A stretch of DNA of 64,000 nt, from assembly GCF_000482865.1 (NCBI RefSeq), contig NZ_KI519520.1:65796-129795 (forward strand), written 5' to 3'. The translations under genes were made by a program, and so were the position numbers. The notes beneath the pieces were generated by a model that had not been told where the DNA came from, made no database searches, and worked only from the letters and a program-made list of their open reading frames with translations. Positions 1-8,636 of this stretch are shown here, piece after piece. Origin of the DNA: Actinokineospora inagensis DSM 44258 (lineage in GTDB: Bacteria; Actinomycetota; Actinomycetes; Mycobacteriales; Pseudonocardiaceae). Numbering within the stretch: position 1 is the first letter of the stretch; every line of letters starts with the position of its first letter.

Positions 1-818
1 ATGGCCACGGTGAACGCGCGCAACACCCCGGCGTACTCGTGCCACAGCGACTGCTTGAACCCGGCGAACCCGGCCAGCATGTCCGCGCGGTGCACGGCCC
101 CGTCGGCCAGCCGGACCTCCAGGTCCTTGGTCTCGCCGCGGTGGTCCCAGTCCAGCTCGACCACCGCCCGCGCCCCGCTCTCGGCGGCCAGCTCCACCAC
201 GGCCCGCCGGTCGACGCCGTGCGCGTCCCGCCGGATGTCCACCCCGCCCACCTGCAGGGTGCCCAGCAGCAGCCGGACCAGGTCGAACGCGTTGGGACCG
301 TTGTCGGCGACGCAGCCGCCGCCGCAGCGGGCCGGGTCGAGGTACCAGCGGTCGGCGCCGACGTGGTCCTCGATCCGCTCCAGGTACCGCACCCGCACCG
401 ACTCGATCGGCACCCCGCGCGGCAGGCTCTCCAGCAGGGCGCCGACCCGGGCGTTGTACCGGCGGTGGAACGAGGTGAACAGCACCGCGCCCCGGGTCGC
501 CGCCAGCTCGGCCAGCGCCAGCCCGTCCCGCAGCCGGGTGGCCAGCGGCTTCTCCACGCACACCGGCAGCCCGGCGTCCAACAGGTCGAGGCACACCCCG
601 GCGTGCTGGTCGTTGGGCACGGTCACCACCACGCCGTCCAGGCCGCCCGCGGCGATCATGTCCCGGTGGTCGCGCCAGCACGGCACCTCGTCCCGGTACG
701 GGGCCAGCGCCTCCGGCCGCACGTCGCACACCGCGCCCAGCCGCAGCGGGCCGCCCTCGCCCAGCGCCGCCAGGTAGTACCGGGAGATCACGCCGAGCCC
801 GATCACGCCGATCCGCAT
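1..818 (-). CDS. Gfo/Idh/MocA-family NAD(P)-dependent oxidoreductase (3' end cut by window edge)
   Basis: The protein reads leftward from an ATG at 816-818 and is still open at base 1, so its C-terminus lies outside the window. It opens with a Rossmann dinucleotide fold (MRIGVIGLGVISRYYLAAL) and has the family EKP motif (CVEKPLATRLRDG), whose lysine is catalytic in this family. The middle has the usual Gfo/Idh C-terminal domain start (CGGGCVADNGPNAFDLVRLLLG). Members oxidise or reduce a sugar or cyclitol hydroxyl with NAD(P). Its ATG overlaps the stop of the upstream Ldh2 gene (ATGA), so it is the last visible gene of a five-gene coupled operon. Together with DegT aminotransferases across the divergent promoter this suggests ketone formation before transamination. 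The substrate is unknown. Confidence 0.85.
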   Translation of the reverse strand, partial: MRIGVIGLGVISRYYLAALGEGGPLRLGAVCDVRPEALAPYRDEVPCWRDHRDMIAAGGLDGVVVTVPNDQHAGVCLDLLDAGLPVCVEKPLATRLRDGLALAELAATRGAVLFTSFHRRYNARVGALLESLPRGVPIESVRVRYLERIEDHVGADRWYLDPARCGGGCVADNGPNAFDLVRLLLGTLQVGGVDIRRDAHGVDRRAVVELAAESGARAVVELDWDHRGETKDLEVRLADGAVHRADMLAGFAGFKQSLWHEYAGVLRAFTVA

Positions 819-1918
819 CAGCCCACCTCCGGCAGCGCGACACCCAACCGGTCACCCAGCTCCACCAGCTCCGCGTACAACTCGCCGCTGAGCGGGACCC
901 CCTCACGGCGGGACCGCTCCGCCCGGCGGGCCTCCGGTACCCCCGGGTAGGACACCTGCCCGTCCGGCTGGACCGGCGGGCAGGCCAGCAGCGCCCCGAA
1001 CAGCGACCCCGCCTCCCGCTGGTAGGTGCCCGGCTGCCGCAGCGCGGCGGGGGCGACGGCGAGCACGAAGTAGCCGATGTCGTCGTCCGGCGCGCGGTCG
1101 ACCGACAGCGCCGCCTGGGACGGGCCGAGCCCGGCACCCGGCACCAGCGCGGCCAGCACCTCCACCATCAGGCCGAGGCCGAACCCCTTGTGCTGGTCGC
1201 CGAGCCAGGTCAGGTGCGCGGTGCCGTCGTCGAACCGGGTCGGGTCGGTGACCGGCTCGCCCGCGTCGTCGACCAGCCAGCCCGCCGGGACGTCGACCCC
1301 GGCGCGGGCCGCCGCCCTGACCTTGCCGGTCGGCACCGTGGTCGTGCTCATGTCCAGCAGGAACGGCGGGTGCTGACCGGCGGGCGCGGCGACGCTGAGC
1401 GGGTTCGTGCCCAGCATCGGCACCCGGCCACCCGGCGGCCGCGTGATCCGCTGGTGCCCGCAATTGGCCGCGACCACGCCGATCATCCCGTGCGCCACCG
1501 CCCGCATCGCGTGCGGGCCTGCGCAGCCGAAGTGCGTGCCGCCGCGCACCGACACGAGCCCGATCCCGAACTCCCCCGCCCGCTTGGTGGCCAGGTCCAT
1601 CGCCTCGCCCGCCAGCCACAGCCCCAGCGCGCCCTGACCGTCGAGCAGCACGGCGGCGCCCCGGTCGGACAGTACGCGCGGCTCCGCGTCCGCCCGAGCC
1701 CGTCCCGATGCCAACAGCGGCAGGTAGATCCGGCTCAGGTTGGTGAGGCCGTGCGAGGTCATGCCGACGATGTCGCCGTGGCACAACGCCGTCGCGGCCG
1801 CCTTGGCCCGCTCGGGCGGGATGCCGTGCGCGCTGAACACCGCCGAGGTGAAGCGGAGCAGGTCGTCGTGCGGGACCCGCACGGTGGTCACGGGCAGGGC
1901 CTGGTCGAGGTCCGTCAT
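818..1918 (-). CDS. Ldh2/malate-lactate dehydrogenase-like NAD(P)H oxidoreductase
   Basis: A 366-residue protein of the type 2 malate/L-lactate dehydrogenase family, which also includes ureidoglycolate dehydrogenase, 2,3-diketogulonate reductase and cyclic imino acid reductases. Family landmarks are visible: GMTSHGLTNLSRIY near residue 50, GGTHFGCAGPHAM near 125, GTNPLSVAAP near 170, LDMSTTTVPTGKVRAA near 190, and HKGFGLGLMVEVL near 240. These build the non-Rossmann NAD(P)H site and the substrate pocket. Full length for the family. The start chosen is the ATG at 1916-1918, which overlaps the stop of the upstream M20 gene. It probably reduces a 2-keto acid or cyclic imine in the same precursor pathway as its operon partners; the exact substrate cannot be read. 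Confidence 0.85.
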   Translation of the reverse strand: MTDLDQALPVTTVRVPHDDLLRFTSAVFSAHGIPPERAKAAATALCHGDIVGMTSHGLTNLSRIYLPLLASGRARADAEPRVLSDRGAAVLLDGQGALGLWLAGEAMDLATKRAGEFGIGLVSVRGGTHFGCAGPHAMRAVAHGMIGVVAANCGHQRITRPPGGRVPMLGTNPLSVAAPAGQHPPFLLDMSTTTVPTGKVRAAARAGVDVPAGWLVDDAGEPVTDPTRFDDGTAHLTWLGDQHKGFGLGLMVEVLAALVPGAGLGPSQAALSVDRAPDDDIGYFVLAVAPAALRQPGTYQREAGSLFGALLACPPVQPDGQVSYPGVPEARRAERSRREGVPLSGELYAELVELGDRLGVALPEVG

Positions 1919-3189
1919 GGTGCTGCCGTTCTGGTTGTGGCCGGGGGATCGGGTGGGGCCGGGGGATTGAGTGGAAAGGTGCGCAAGATCCGCGACACCT
2001 GGTCGGCGAACGCGGAGAGGTCGCCGACGGCGACGAACTCGCCGTCGGCGTGGGCGTTGTTGGCGGCGAGGTCCCCCGGGCCGAGGACCGCGGTGGCGGT
2101 ACCGGGGACGCCGGACATCCAGATCGCGTCGCACGTGAACGCGGGCTCGGTCTCGGGCCAGGCGGGGATACCGGCGCCGGTCATCACCGCGTCCAGCCAA
2201 GGATGCTTGCCCGACAGTGCCGGTAGGCCGCGTTTGAGCCAGTCGACCGTGGTTACCCGTGCGGCGTCCGCGGCCGTGCGGGCCAGTTCCGGTACCGACG
2301 CGAAGGTCTCACCGAAGCGGGTAAGACCGTCGGCGACAGCACGATCCAGTGCCGCGGTGAGTTGTTCGCCGTCGTCCGCGTAGGCGAGGTTCACCAAGAG
2401 GTCGCCACTGCCGTACACGCGGTTGTGCCGGGTACCGGTGTGCAGCCCGGCGATGCACGCCTGGCCACCGGCGAGTTGACCCGCCAGGTGCTGGGCGAGG
2501 TAACCGAGCAACACGGTCGCGTTGTGGCCGTCGCCGGGGCGGTCGTCGATGGAGCCGGAGCCGGTAACCCTGACTCGCGCGGTAGCCGACGCGGTGGCTC
2601 GTGGCAGGTAGCGCAAACCGGTTGGTTCGCAGAAGACGTTCAGGGCGCCGTAGTAGCCGAGTTCGATGAGCGGGCGCGTCCCGAAGGTGCCCATCGCGCC
2701 GCCCTCCTCACCGGAGACCGCTTGCACCAGAACGGAGATCTCACGGCCGATACGGCGGTCTCGTTTCGCGGCGTCACGGATACCCGCCAACAACGCCACA
2801 GCGGGCCCCTTGGCGTCGACGGCGCCGCGACCTCTTACCACGGCGCCGTCGTAGTGCCCGGGTTCATGCCCGGCGACGGTGTCAAGGTGGACGTTGAACA
2901 TGACGGTCGGCGCGTCCGCCGGTCCCATGCGCAACACGAGGTTCGGTTGCCCCGCGAGGAAAGACGGGTTCTCCGCCGCCGCGCGTACCGCCGCCGGTAC
3001 ACCTGGCAGCCGCAGCACCGAGGGATCAGCGGGACCGTGGTGCACGACGGTGAACCCCGTCGCCGCGTCCGCGTAGAGGTACTGGCACTCCCACAGCAGC
3101 GCGGGCTCGACGCCCTCCATCGGGCCCGCCGTGGGCAGGTTGATCAGCCGGAGCAGCAACGCCGCGTCGGCATCGGTGAACTCGGCCAC
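1915..3189 (-). CDS. M20-family metallopeptidase / amidohydrolase
   Basis: A 424-residue M20 metallohydrolase. Visible metal and catalytic motifs: NVHLDTVAGH (HxD metal ligand), GRGAVDAKGPAVALLAG (bridging Asp), VSGEEGGAMG (general-base Glu and metal Glu) and a C-terminal ANNAHADGEF His ligand. The family hydrolyses peptide or N-acyl amide bonds (ArgE, DapE, carboxypeptidase G2, LysK). LysK-like enzymes remove an amino-group carrier or acyl mask, which would fit a pathway that builds an amino compound in protected form, but this is inference. GTG start at 3187-3189, one base after the isomerase stop; its stop overlaps the Ldh2 start. The C-terminus ends in a Pro/Ala/Thr-rich tail. Confidence 0.85.
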   Translation of the reverse strand: MAEFTDADAALLLRLINLPTAGPMEGVEPALLWECQYLYADAATGFTVVHHGPADPSVLRLPGVPAAVRAAAENPSFLAGQPNLVLRMGPADAPTVMFNVHLDTVAGHEPGHYDGAVVRGRGAVDAKGPAVALLAGIRDAAKRDRRIGREISVLVQAVSGEEGGAMGTFGTRPLIELGYYGALNVFCEPTGLRYLPRATASATARVRVTGSGSIDDRPGDGHNATVLLGYLAQHLAGQLAGGQACIAGLHTGTRHNRVYGSGDLLVNLAYADDGEQLTAALDRAVADGLTRFGETFASVPELARTAADAARVTTVDWLKRGLPALSGKHPWLDAVMTGAGIPAWPETEPAFTCDAIWMSGVPGTATAVLGPGDLAANNAHADGEFVAVGDLSAFADQVSRILRTFPLNPPAPPDPPATTRTAAP

Positions 3190-3190
3190 G

Positions 3191-4021
3191 TCACCGGCCC
3201 GTGGTGGCGAGCAGGGTCTCCAACGCGCGCCCGGCCGCGATGAACCCCTCGGCCGACCCGGACCCGCTCTCCTCTTCGTGCGGCAGCAGACCGAGGTGCG
3301 GTTCGATCGACAGCGCGCCCTGGTAACCGCTCTCGGTCAACACATCCAGGCACTCGGCGACGTCGGCGGTTCCCTGGCCCGGCAGCGTCCACCGGGGACC
3401 GTTCGCGTCGGTGACCCCGTCCTTCACGTGGACGTGGGCGACGTACTCGACAAGAGGCCGCAACTGCTCCACCGCCGAATAGCCATAAGCGATGCCGTTA
3501 CCGGTGTCGAACAGCAGCCGCAAACCGGGGCTGTCGGCCTCTTCCAGCATCCGCAACGCCCGCTCGGACTCGCTACCGGCCCACCCGGCGCAGTTCTCGT
3601 GCAGCAACACCAAGTCCGCCTGCTCCGCGCGCAACGCCAACTCGCGCATCCGGCGCAGCGCCCGGTGCTCCCACTCGTCGGCGTGCAGGCCGTCGTTCGG
3701 GTACGACATGACCCGCACGTACCGGGTGCCCAACCGGCCGCAGCGGTCCGCCAACACCCGCAGCTCCGCCAGGTCACGCCCGAAGTCACCGGTGATCACC
3801 GAGGACCAGTCGCCGATCCGCGAGTCGACGCAGACCGTGCGCAGCCCCAACTCGGCCAGCGTGCCCGCGACCCGGTCGAACGCCGCCTCGGTCAACCCGG
3901 CCAGCGGCACCCCGTCCACCGTGCGCAGCTCGATCGCCGACCAGCCCAGCGCCGCGATCGCGGCGACCTGCGCGGCCAACCCCGGACCGGCCTCGTCCCC
4001 GATCCCGGCCAGCACCGTCAC
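3191..4021 (-). CDS. Xylose-isomerase-like TIM-barrel sugar isomerase/epimerase
   Basis: A 276-residue AP-endonuclease-2/xylose-isomerase-like TIM barrel, the fold of hydroxypyruvate isomerase, IolE/IolI and ketose 3-epimerases. Likely metal-binding residues lie on successive strands: LLHENCAGWAG (Glu), LLFDTGNG (Asp), AHVHVKDG (His and Asp) and LSIEPHLG (Glu). The GTG start at 4019-4021 overlaps the stop of the upstream Gfo/Idh gene (GTGA), and it lies one base from the M20 start. An isomerase or epimerase coupled to two Gfo/Idh dehydrogenases resembles inositol and amino-sugar gene sets, which is why a sugar- or cyclitol-derived intermediate is suspected. Confidence 0.85.
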   Translation of the reverse strand: MTVLAGIGDEAGPGLAAQVAAIAALGWSAIELRTVDGVPLAGLTEAAFDRVAGTLAELGLRTVCVDSRIGDWSSVITGDFGRDLAELRVLADRCGRLGTRYVRVMSYPNDGLHADEWEHRALRRMRELALRAEQADLVLLHENCAGWAGSESERALRMLEEADSPGLRLLFDTGNGIAYGYSAVEQLRPLVEYVAHVHVKDGVTDANGPRWTLPGQGTADVAECLDVLTESGYQGALSIEPHLGLLPHEEESGSGSAEGFIAAGRALETLLATTGR

Positions 4022-5037
4022 CGCTCGACCCCCACCGGCACCCGCAACCCGGCCCGCCGCTTCGCCTCCGCCACCAGCACCGCCACCGCGACCCCGGTCG
4101 CGGGCTCGTCCACGATCGGCTCCTCGCCCTCGAAATGCCGGTACACGCGGGTGAAGAACGCGGCCAGCGAGTCGTCCCGGAACACCGAGTCGACCTTGCC
4201 GCCGCGCGTGCGCACCGACAGTTGCGCGTACTCGTCGGCCGCACTGATCGGGTAATGACCGACCAGGGTGCCGCCCTCGAGCTCGACCGTCATCCGGCGC
4301 TCCCGGACCGGTGACGTCAGATCCGCGCGGATCTCGGTGTGCACACCGTCCGCGTGCCGCAACCGCAGCCACGCGCTGCCCATCGCCGGGAACACCGCGT
4401 CGCCCAGCAGCATGTCGGCGCACCCGGCACCCAGCACCTCGGCCCCGCCGGCCAGCATCAGCGCGACCGTCAACGAGTGCGGTAGCTCGACGTCGAACGC
4501 GCTCGGGTGGTCGTCACCGGCCAGGGTTCGCGCGAACCGCGGCTTCGACTGCACGAACTCCACCGACTTCAGCCGCCCCAACCGGCCACCGCGCAGCACA
4601 CCCAGCACCCGCGCGGTCAGCTCGCTGCACCGCCACTGCGCCACCGGGACCAGGTCCAGCCCGGCCTGCTCACGCAACCGCAGCACCTCGCGCAGCTCCA
4701 CCTCGTCGACCGCCAGCGGCTTCTCCACCAGGAACCGGCGGAACCCCAGGTCGGCCAGCTCGGTCAGCGGCCGCAGCCGCGCCGACGGGCCGGTGCACAG
4801 GTGCACCACCGTCCGCCGTGGATCGATCATGGTGGCCGCGTGCGCCAACGAGTGCGCGACGGCCACATCGGACGGTCCCGACGGCTCGGCGGGCTCGTCC
4901 GGCCCGCGCTGCGGGTCGTAGACCGTGATCGGCGGCTGCCCGTACGGCCTGCCGCCGCCGTGCCCGAGCTTGCGCAGCACCGGCAGGTGCAGGCCCGCGC
5001 CTGCCCTACCGAGCCCGACCACCAGGGTGCCCAGCAT
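4018..5037 (-). CDS. Gfo/Idh/MocA-family oxidoreductase (second copy)
   Basis: A 339-residue oxidoreductase, first gene of the leftward operon. The N-terminus is a Rossmann fold (LGTLVVGLGRAGAGLHLPVL) with a longer first loop than usual (GGGRPYGQPP). The catalytic EKP motif is present (FLVEKPLAVDEVEL), followed by DVELPHSLTVALML, where His is the usual active-site partner. It is not a close copy of the partial Gfo/Idh at the left edge, so the pathway may contain two distinct redox steps. ATG at 5035-5037; the stop overlaps the next GTG. Its promoter must lie in 5038-5386, shared with the divergent aminotransferase operon. Confidence 0.87.
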   Translation of the reverse strand: MLGTLVVGLGRAGAGLHLPVLRKLGHGGGRPYGQPPITVYDPQRGPDEPAEPSGPSDVAVAHSLAHAATMIDPRRTVVHLCTGPSARLRPLTELADLGFRRFLVEKPLAVDEVELREVLRLREQAGLDLVPVAQWRCSELTARVLGVLRGGRLGRLKSVEFVQSKPRFARTLAGDDHPSAFDVELPHSLTVALMLAGGAEVLGAGCADMLLGDAVFPAMGSAWLRLRHADGVHTEIRADLTSPVRERRMTVELEGGTLVGHYPISAADEYAQLSVRTRGGKVDSVFRDDSLAAFFTRVYRHFEGEEPIVDEPATGVAVAVLVAEAKRRAGLRVPVGVER

Positions 5038-5386
5038 GGGTGGCGTGCCTCCTCTGGCCGACCGCGGGACGGGCCAACCCTGGTGGGCACCCGGTGGGCG
5101 TGTCAACGCGGACCCCGGACCGCCACACGACCGTGTGATCTTTTGATTTCCTTGCGGCGCAACGGATGCCGACCGCCTAGTTTGGACGGCGCGTGTCCTG
5201 GCGCGGGGAGTGTCCGGGACACGCGCCGGAACGGGTGGGTCCGGGTCGGTGCCGTCGGTGTGGTGGACCGGCTCGGGACCGATCGCGCGGGCCGGTTGGG
5301 CACAGGGGTCGGTCGGGTACGCGGACCGGTCGGGACGCAGGTCGACCGGGAGTGAGCGGTCGGTCGGGGACACGCAGAGGACGATC
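5038..5386. promoter_or_regulatory. Divergent promoter region with palindrome and leader stem-loop
   Basis: 349 bp between the two divergent precursor operons, with no gene visible. It contains a perfect 14-bp inverted repeat CACACGACCGTGTG at 5124-5137, a plausible operator. On the plus-strand side an 11-bp stem (5188-5198 with 5217-5227, GGCGCGTGTCC and its complement) has an 18-base loop and would sit in the leader of the aminotransferase mRNA. The short AT-rich stretch around 5138-5150 (GATCTTTTGATTTCC) is the most promoter-like part. No -10/-35 pair can be assigned with confidence. Confidence 0.4.
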
Positions 5387-6580
5387 ATGGAGCACGCCGC
5401 GGTAGTCGCGGACCGGGGGACCGCCGCCGCGCCCGCGGTGCCCTTCTTCACCCAGGCGGCGTCGTTCACCGCGCTCTGGCCGTCGGTCCGGGCCAACCTG
5501 GACGCGGTGGTCGACCGCGGCAAGTACTCGCACGGCCCGCTGGTCGGCCGGTTCGAGCGGGCGCTGGCCGAGCACATCGGCGCCGCGCACGTGGTCGGCG
5601 TCAACTCCGGCACCGACGCGCTGGTGCTGCTGCTGCGCGCGGCGGGCCTGGAGCCGGGTGACGAGGTCGTGGTGCCCGCGTACAGCTTCGTGGCGTCGGC
5701 GTCCTCGGTGGTGCTCGCGGGCGGCCTGCCGGTGTTCGCCGACGTCGACCCGCTCAGCTACGGCATCGATGTCGACACGGCCGCGACCACCGGCGCCACC
5801 CGGATGGTCATGCCGGTGCACCTGTTCTGCCAACTGGCCGACCTCACCGCCGTCGCCGAGTTCGCCCAGCGGCACGCGCTCACCGTGGTCGAGGACAGCG
5901 CCGAGGCCATCGGCATGCGCTGGGACGGCGTGCACGCGGGCCTGCACGGCGCGGGCGGGGTGCTGTCGTTCTTCCCCACCAAGACCCTCGGCGCCCTCGG
6001 CGACGCGGGCGCGGTCATCACCAACGACGACCGGATCGCCGAGACCGCCGCCGCGCTGCGCCACCACGGCAGGCACGGGCACACCCTGGACAACTTCCCC
6101 GGCATCTCGAACGAGACCGTCCTGCCCGGACTCAACAGCAAGATGGACGACATCCAGGCCGCCGTCCTGCTGGCCAAACTGGACCGGTTGGACGCCGACA
6201 TCGCCCGCCGCAACCGCCTCGCCGCGCTGTACTCGGACGGCCTGCGCGGCTGCCCCGGTGTGCGGCGGCTCCCGGTGGTGGTCGACCGCGACGTCGACAC
6301 GAACCCGGTGTTCTACGTGTACCTCGTCGAGGTCGAGCACCGCGACGCGCTGGCCGCCTACCTCGCCGCGCACGCGGTCGGCACCGAGACGTACTACCCG
6401 GTGCCGCTGCACCTGCAACCCTGCTTCGCGCACCTGGGCTACCGCCGCGGCCAGTTCCCCCGCGCCGAGGCCGCGTCCGCCACCGCCATCGCGCTGCCGC
6501 TCTACCCGGACCTCACCGAGGCCCAGGTCGACCGGGTGTGCGCGGTGGTCCGCGGGTTCTACGGCGGGGGTGGGGCATGA
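5387..6580 (+). CDS. DegT/DnrJ/EryC1-family PLP aminotransferase 1
   Basis: A 397-residue fold-type I PLP aminotransferase of the sugar/secondary-metabolite class. Recognisable features: GVNSGTDALVLLLRAAGL (phosphate loop), PVHLFCQLADL, VVEDSAEAIG (Asp that pairs with the pyridine nitrogen) and FFPTKTLGALGDAGAV, whose lysine forms the Schiff base. NSKMDDIQAAVLLAKL is typical of sugar aminotransferases. These enzymes transfer an amino group, usually from Glu or Gln, to a ketosugar or cyclitol ketone. ATG at 5387 was chosen because the conserved VPFFTQAA start follows after about 17 residues; a purine-rich GAGGA lies just upstream. It is the first of six coupled plus-strand genes, overlapping the next by 4 bases. 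Confidence 0.9.
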   Translation: MEHAAVVADRGTAAAPAVPFFTQAASFTALWPSVRANLDAVVDRGKYSHGPLVGRFERALAEHIGAAHVVGVNSGTDALVLLLRAAGLEPGDEVVVPAYSFVASASSVVLAGGLPVFADVDPLSYGIDVDTAATTGATRMVMPVHLFCQLADLTAVAEFAQRHALTVVEDSAEAIGMRWDGVHAGLHGAGGVLSFFPTKTLGALGDAGAVITNDDRIAETAAALRHHGRHGHTLDNFPGISNETVLPGLNSKMDDIQAAVLLAKLDRLDADIARRNRLAALYSDGLRGCPGVRRLPVVVDRDVDTNPVFYVYLVEVEHRDALAAYLAAHAVGTETYYPVPLHLQPCFAHLGYRRGQFPRAEAASATAIALPLYPDLTEAQVDRVCAVVRGFYGGGGA

Positions 6581-7701
6581 CGCTGCCGTTCTTCCCGCCG
6601 GACCTCTTCGACGACGAGCGGGACGTGTTGCTGGAGACGGTGTTCCGCATCGGCACCGCCCCGGCGCAGCGGTTCATCCTCGGCGAGCGCACGGCCGCGT
6701 TCGAGCAGGCGCTGCGGCTGCAGTTGGGCGCCGCGGACGTGATGGCCTGCGGGAGCGGGACCGCCGCGCTCACCCTGGTGCTGGGGGCCATGGGTGTCGG
6801 GCCGGGCGACGAGGTGGTGGTGCCCGCGTTCGGGTGCGCGCCGCTCGCGTCGTCGGTCGTGTCGGTGGGGGCGACGCCGGTGTTCGCCGACGTGCACCCG
6901 TGGACCATGGTGGTCGAGCCGTACGAGGTGGAGGCGGCGATCTCGGCCCGCACCGCCGCGATCATGCCCGCGCACATGTTCTCGGTGATGGCCGACATGC
7001 CCACCATGCGGGCGCTGGCCGACCGGCACTGCGTCCGGCTGGTCGAGGACTCCGCGGTCGCCCAGGGCGGCACGCTGGCCGGGGTGCCCGCGGGCCGCTG
7101 GGGCGACGCGGGGGTGTTCTCGTTCGTCCAGGTCAAGACGTTCGGCACCGCCGGTGAGGGCGGTGCCGTGGTCACCGACGACCCGGAGCTCGGTCGGCTG
7201 GTGCGGATGCTGCGCAACCACGGCCAGGACGGCCGCGACCGGTTCGTGCACCACGTCATCGGGCACAACAGCCGGTTCGACGAGGTGCTGGCCGACTTCC
7301 AACTGCACCGGCTGCCGGGGTTGGCGGGCAGGCTGCGCAGGCGCGCCGAGATCGCCGACTACTACACCGAGCGGTTCGCGCCGCTGGTCGAGCGCGGCGT
7401 GCAGCCCCCGCCGCCGGGCCGCGACGGCCGCTGCTTCTACGTGTACTCGCTGCTGGCCGACCGCCGCGACGACCTGAAGCGGCACCTGACCACCCGGGGC
7501 GTCGGCAGCCACGTCTACTACCCGGCGCCGCTGCCCGCGCAGCCCGCGTTCGCCCGGTACGCCAAGCCCGGCCAGTACTGGCCGCACGCGGAACTGGCGT
7601 CCGCGCGCACCCTCGCCCTGCCCATCTACCCGCACCTGACCGACGCCCAGGTCGAGCACATCGCCGACGCGGTCTGCGACTTCCCAGGAGGCCCGCGATG
7701 A
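6577..7701 (+). CDS. DegT/DnrJ/EryC1-family PLP aminotransferase 2
   Basis: A 374-residue second DegT aminotransferase, clearly diverged from its neighbour. It has CGSGTAALTLVLGAMGVGPGDEVVVPAFG (phosphate loop and entry), LVEDSAVAQGG (Asp) and SFVQVKTFGTAGEGGAV with the Schiff-base lysine. The text around that lysine (FVQVKTFG instead of FPTKTLG) differs from the first copy, suggesting another substrate. AHBA synthases also belong to this family, but none of the other AHBA genes are in the window. The ATG overlaps the previous stop (ATGA) and its own stop overlaps the UbiA-like start. Two tandem aminotransferases could install two amino groups, or one may work as an aldolase-type or dehydratase variant. 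Confidence 0.9.
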   Translation: MTLPFFPPDLFDDERDVLLETVFRIGTAPAQRFILGERTAAFEQALRLQLGAADVMACGSGTAALTLVLGAMGVGPGDEVVVPAFGCAPLASSVVSVGATPVFADVHPWTMVVEPYEVEAAISARTAAIMPAHMFSVMADMPTMRALADRHCVRLVEDSAVAQGGTLAGVPAGRWGDAGVFSFVQVKTFGTAGEGGAVVTDDPELGRLVRMLRNHGQDGRDRFVHHVIGHNSRFDEVLADFQLHRLPGLAGRLRRRAEIADYYTERFAPLVERGVQPPPPGRDGRCFYVYSLLADRRDDLKRHLTTRGVGSHVYYPAPLPAQPAFARYAKPGQYWPHAELASARTLALPIYPHLTDAQVEHIADAVCDFPGGPR

Positions 7702-8636
7702 CGATGCCGTTGTCGCCGATCGGCGTCAGCAGAATCGGTGCCTACGCCCGGTTGGCGAAACTCGACGTCTGGGACTACTACCTGGCGCTGCCGCTCGCCT
7801 GGTCGCTGGCCGGGTTCACCCCCGGCGCGTTCGCGGTGCTGCTCGTGTTCGGGTTGGGCACGGTGTGCCTGGTCGCGGGCTCGGTCGCGTTCGACGACGT
7901 CACCGGCTACCGCGACGGCAGCGACGCCGCCAACTACGGCCAGGACGCGCCCAGCCGGGGCCTGGCCCGCAAACCGCTGCTCACCGGCGAGCTGACCGAG
8001 GCGGACGCGATCCGGTTCGGCTGGCTCGCGGTCGGCACGGGCGGCGCGCTGTGGCTGCTGGCCGCGGCGGTGGCCCCGAGCGCTCCACTGTGGACACTCG
8101 GGCTGGCCGCGCTGTGCTTCGGGTCGGCCGCCCAGTACTCCTGGGGGTTGAAGATCAGCTACCGCGGCTGGCAGGAGGTGTTCCTCGCCGGTTTCGGCGC
8201 CGGGCTGGTCCTGGTCGGCCAGGGGCTGTGCACCGGTCACGCCACCGGGTTCGGCGTCGTGCAGGCCGTCCTGTTCGGACTCGGACCGCTGATGTTCGGC
8301 GTCTACTCGAACACCCAGGACGCCGACGCGGACGCCGCCGTCGGCAGGCCCACCGTGGCCGCCCTGGTCTCGGCGCGGGCGAACCTGGTGTTCATCGCGG
8401 CGCTCACCGTCGCCGAACTGCTGCTGGTGATCACCGTCACCGGGCTCGGCCCGGCGCCGTGGTGGTTCGCCCTGCTGATGCTGCCCGCGATGGGGGTCCG
8501 GGTCCACCAACTGCGCCTCGGCGTCGGGCTCGGCGACCTGCTCGCCGCCCGCCGTCTCGGGCTCTACGCCCATCGCCTCACCGCCGCGACGCTCGTCGCG
8601 GTGAACCTGATCAGTGTGGTTGGAGTCGGCTCGTGA
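7698..8636 (+). CDS. UbiA-family membrane prenyltransferase-like protein
   Basis: A 312-residue integral membrane protein with about eight to nine hydrophobic helices. Two aspartate-rich loops sit where UbiA/MenA enzymes bind Mg-diphosphate: SVAFDDVTGYRDGSDAAN near residues 60-77 and YSNTQDADADAAVGRPTVAAL near 205-225. The second resembles the MenA-type loop (NxxDxxxD followed by GKxT). The family transfers a prenyl chain from an allylic diphosphate to an acceptor in the membrane. Coupled on both sides by 4-base overlaps (ATGA before, GTGA after). An allylic donor could come from the polyprenyl synthase at 16877-17992. The acceptor is unknown, and the first motif is not canonical, so a non-aromatic acceptor is possible. 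Confidence 0.8.
   Translation: MTMPLSPIGVSRIGAYARLAKLDVWDYYLALPLAWSLAGFTPGAFAVLLVFGLGTVCLVAGSVAFDDVTGYRDGSDAANYGQDAPSRGLARKPLLTGELTEADAIRFGWLAVGTGGALWLLAAAVAPSAPLWTLGLAALCFGSAAQYSWGLKISYRGWQEVFLAGFGAGLVLVGQGLCTGHATGFGVVQAVLFGLGPLMFGVYSNTQDADADAAVGRPTVAALVSARANLVFIAALTVAELLLVITVTGLGPAPWWFALLMLPAMGVRVHQLRLGVGLGDLLAARRLGLYAHRLTAATLVAVNLISVVGVGS

Noticed and set aside
4018..5613. Longer N-terminus of the second Gfo/Idh protein
   Set aside because: The Rossmann fold starts directly after ATG 5037; the upstream frame crosses the divergent promoter.
6577..7701. AHBA synthase (ansamycin or mitomycin starter)
   Set aside because: The family is right, but the surroundings lack aminoDHQ synthase, kanosamine kinase and the other AHBA genes, and the motif around the Schiff-base lysine differs from the AHBA type I remember.
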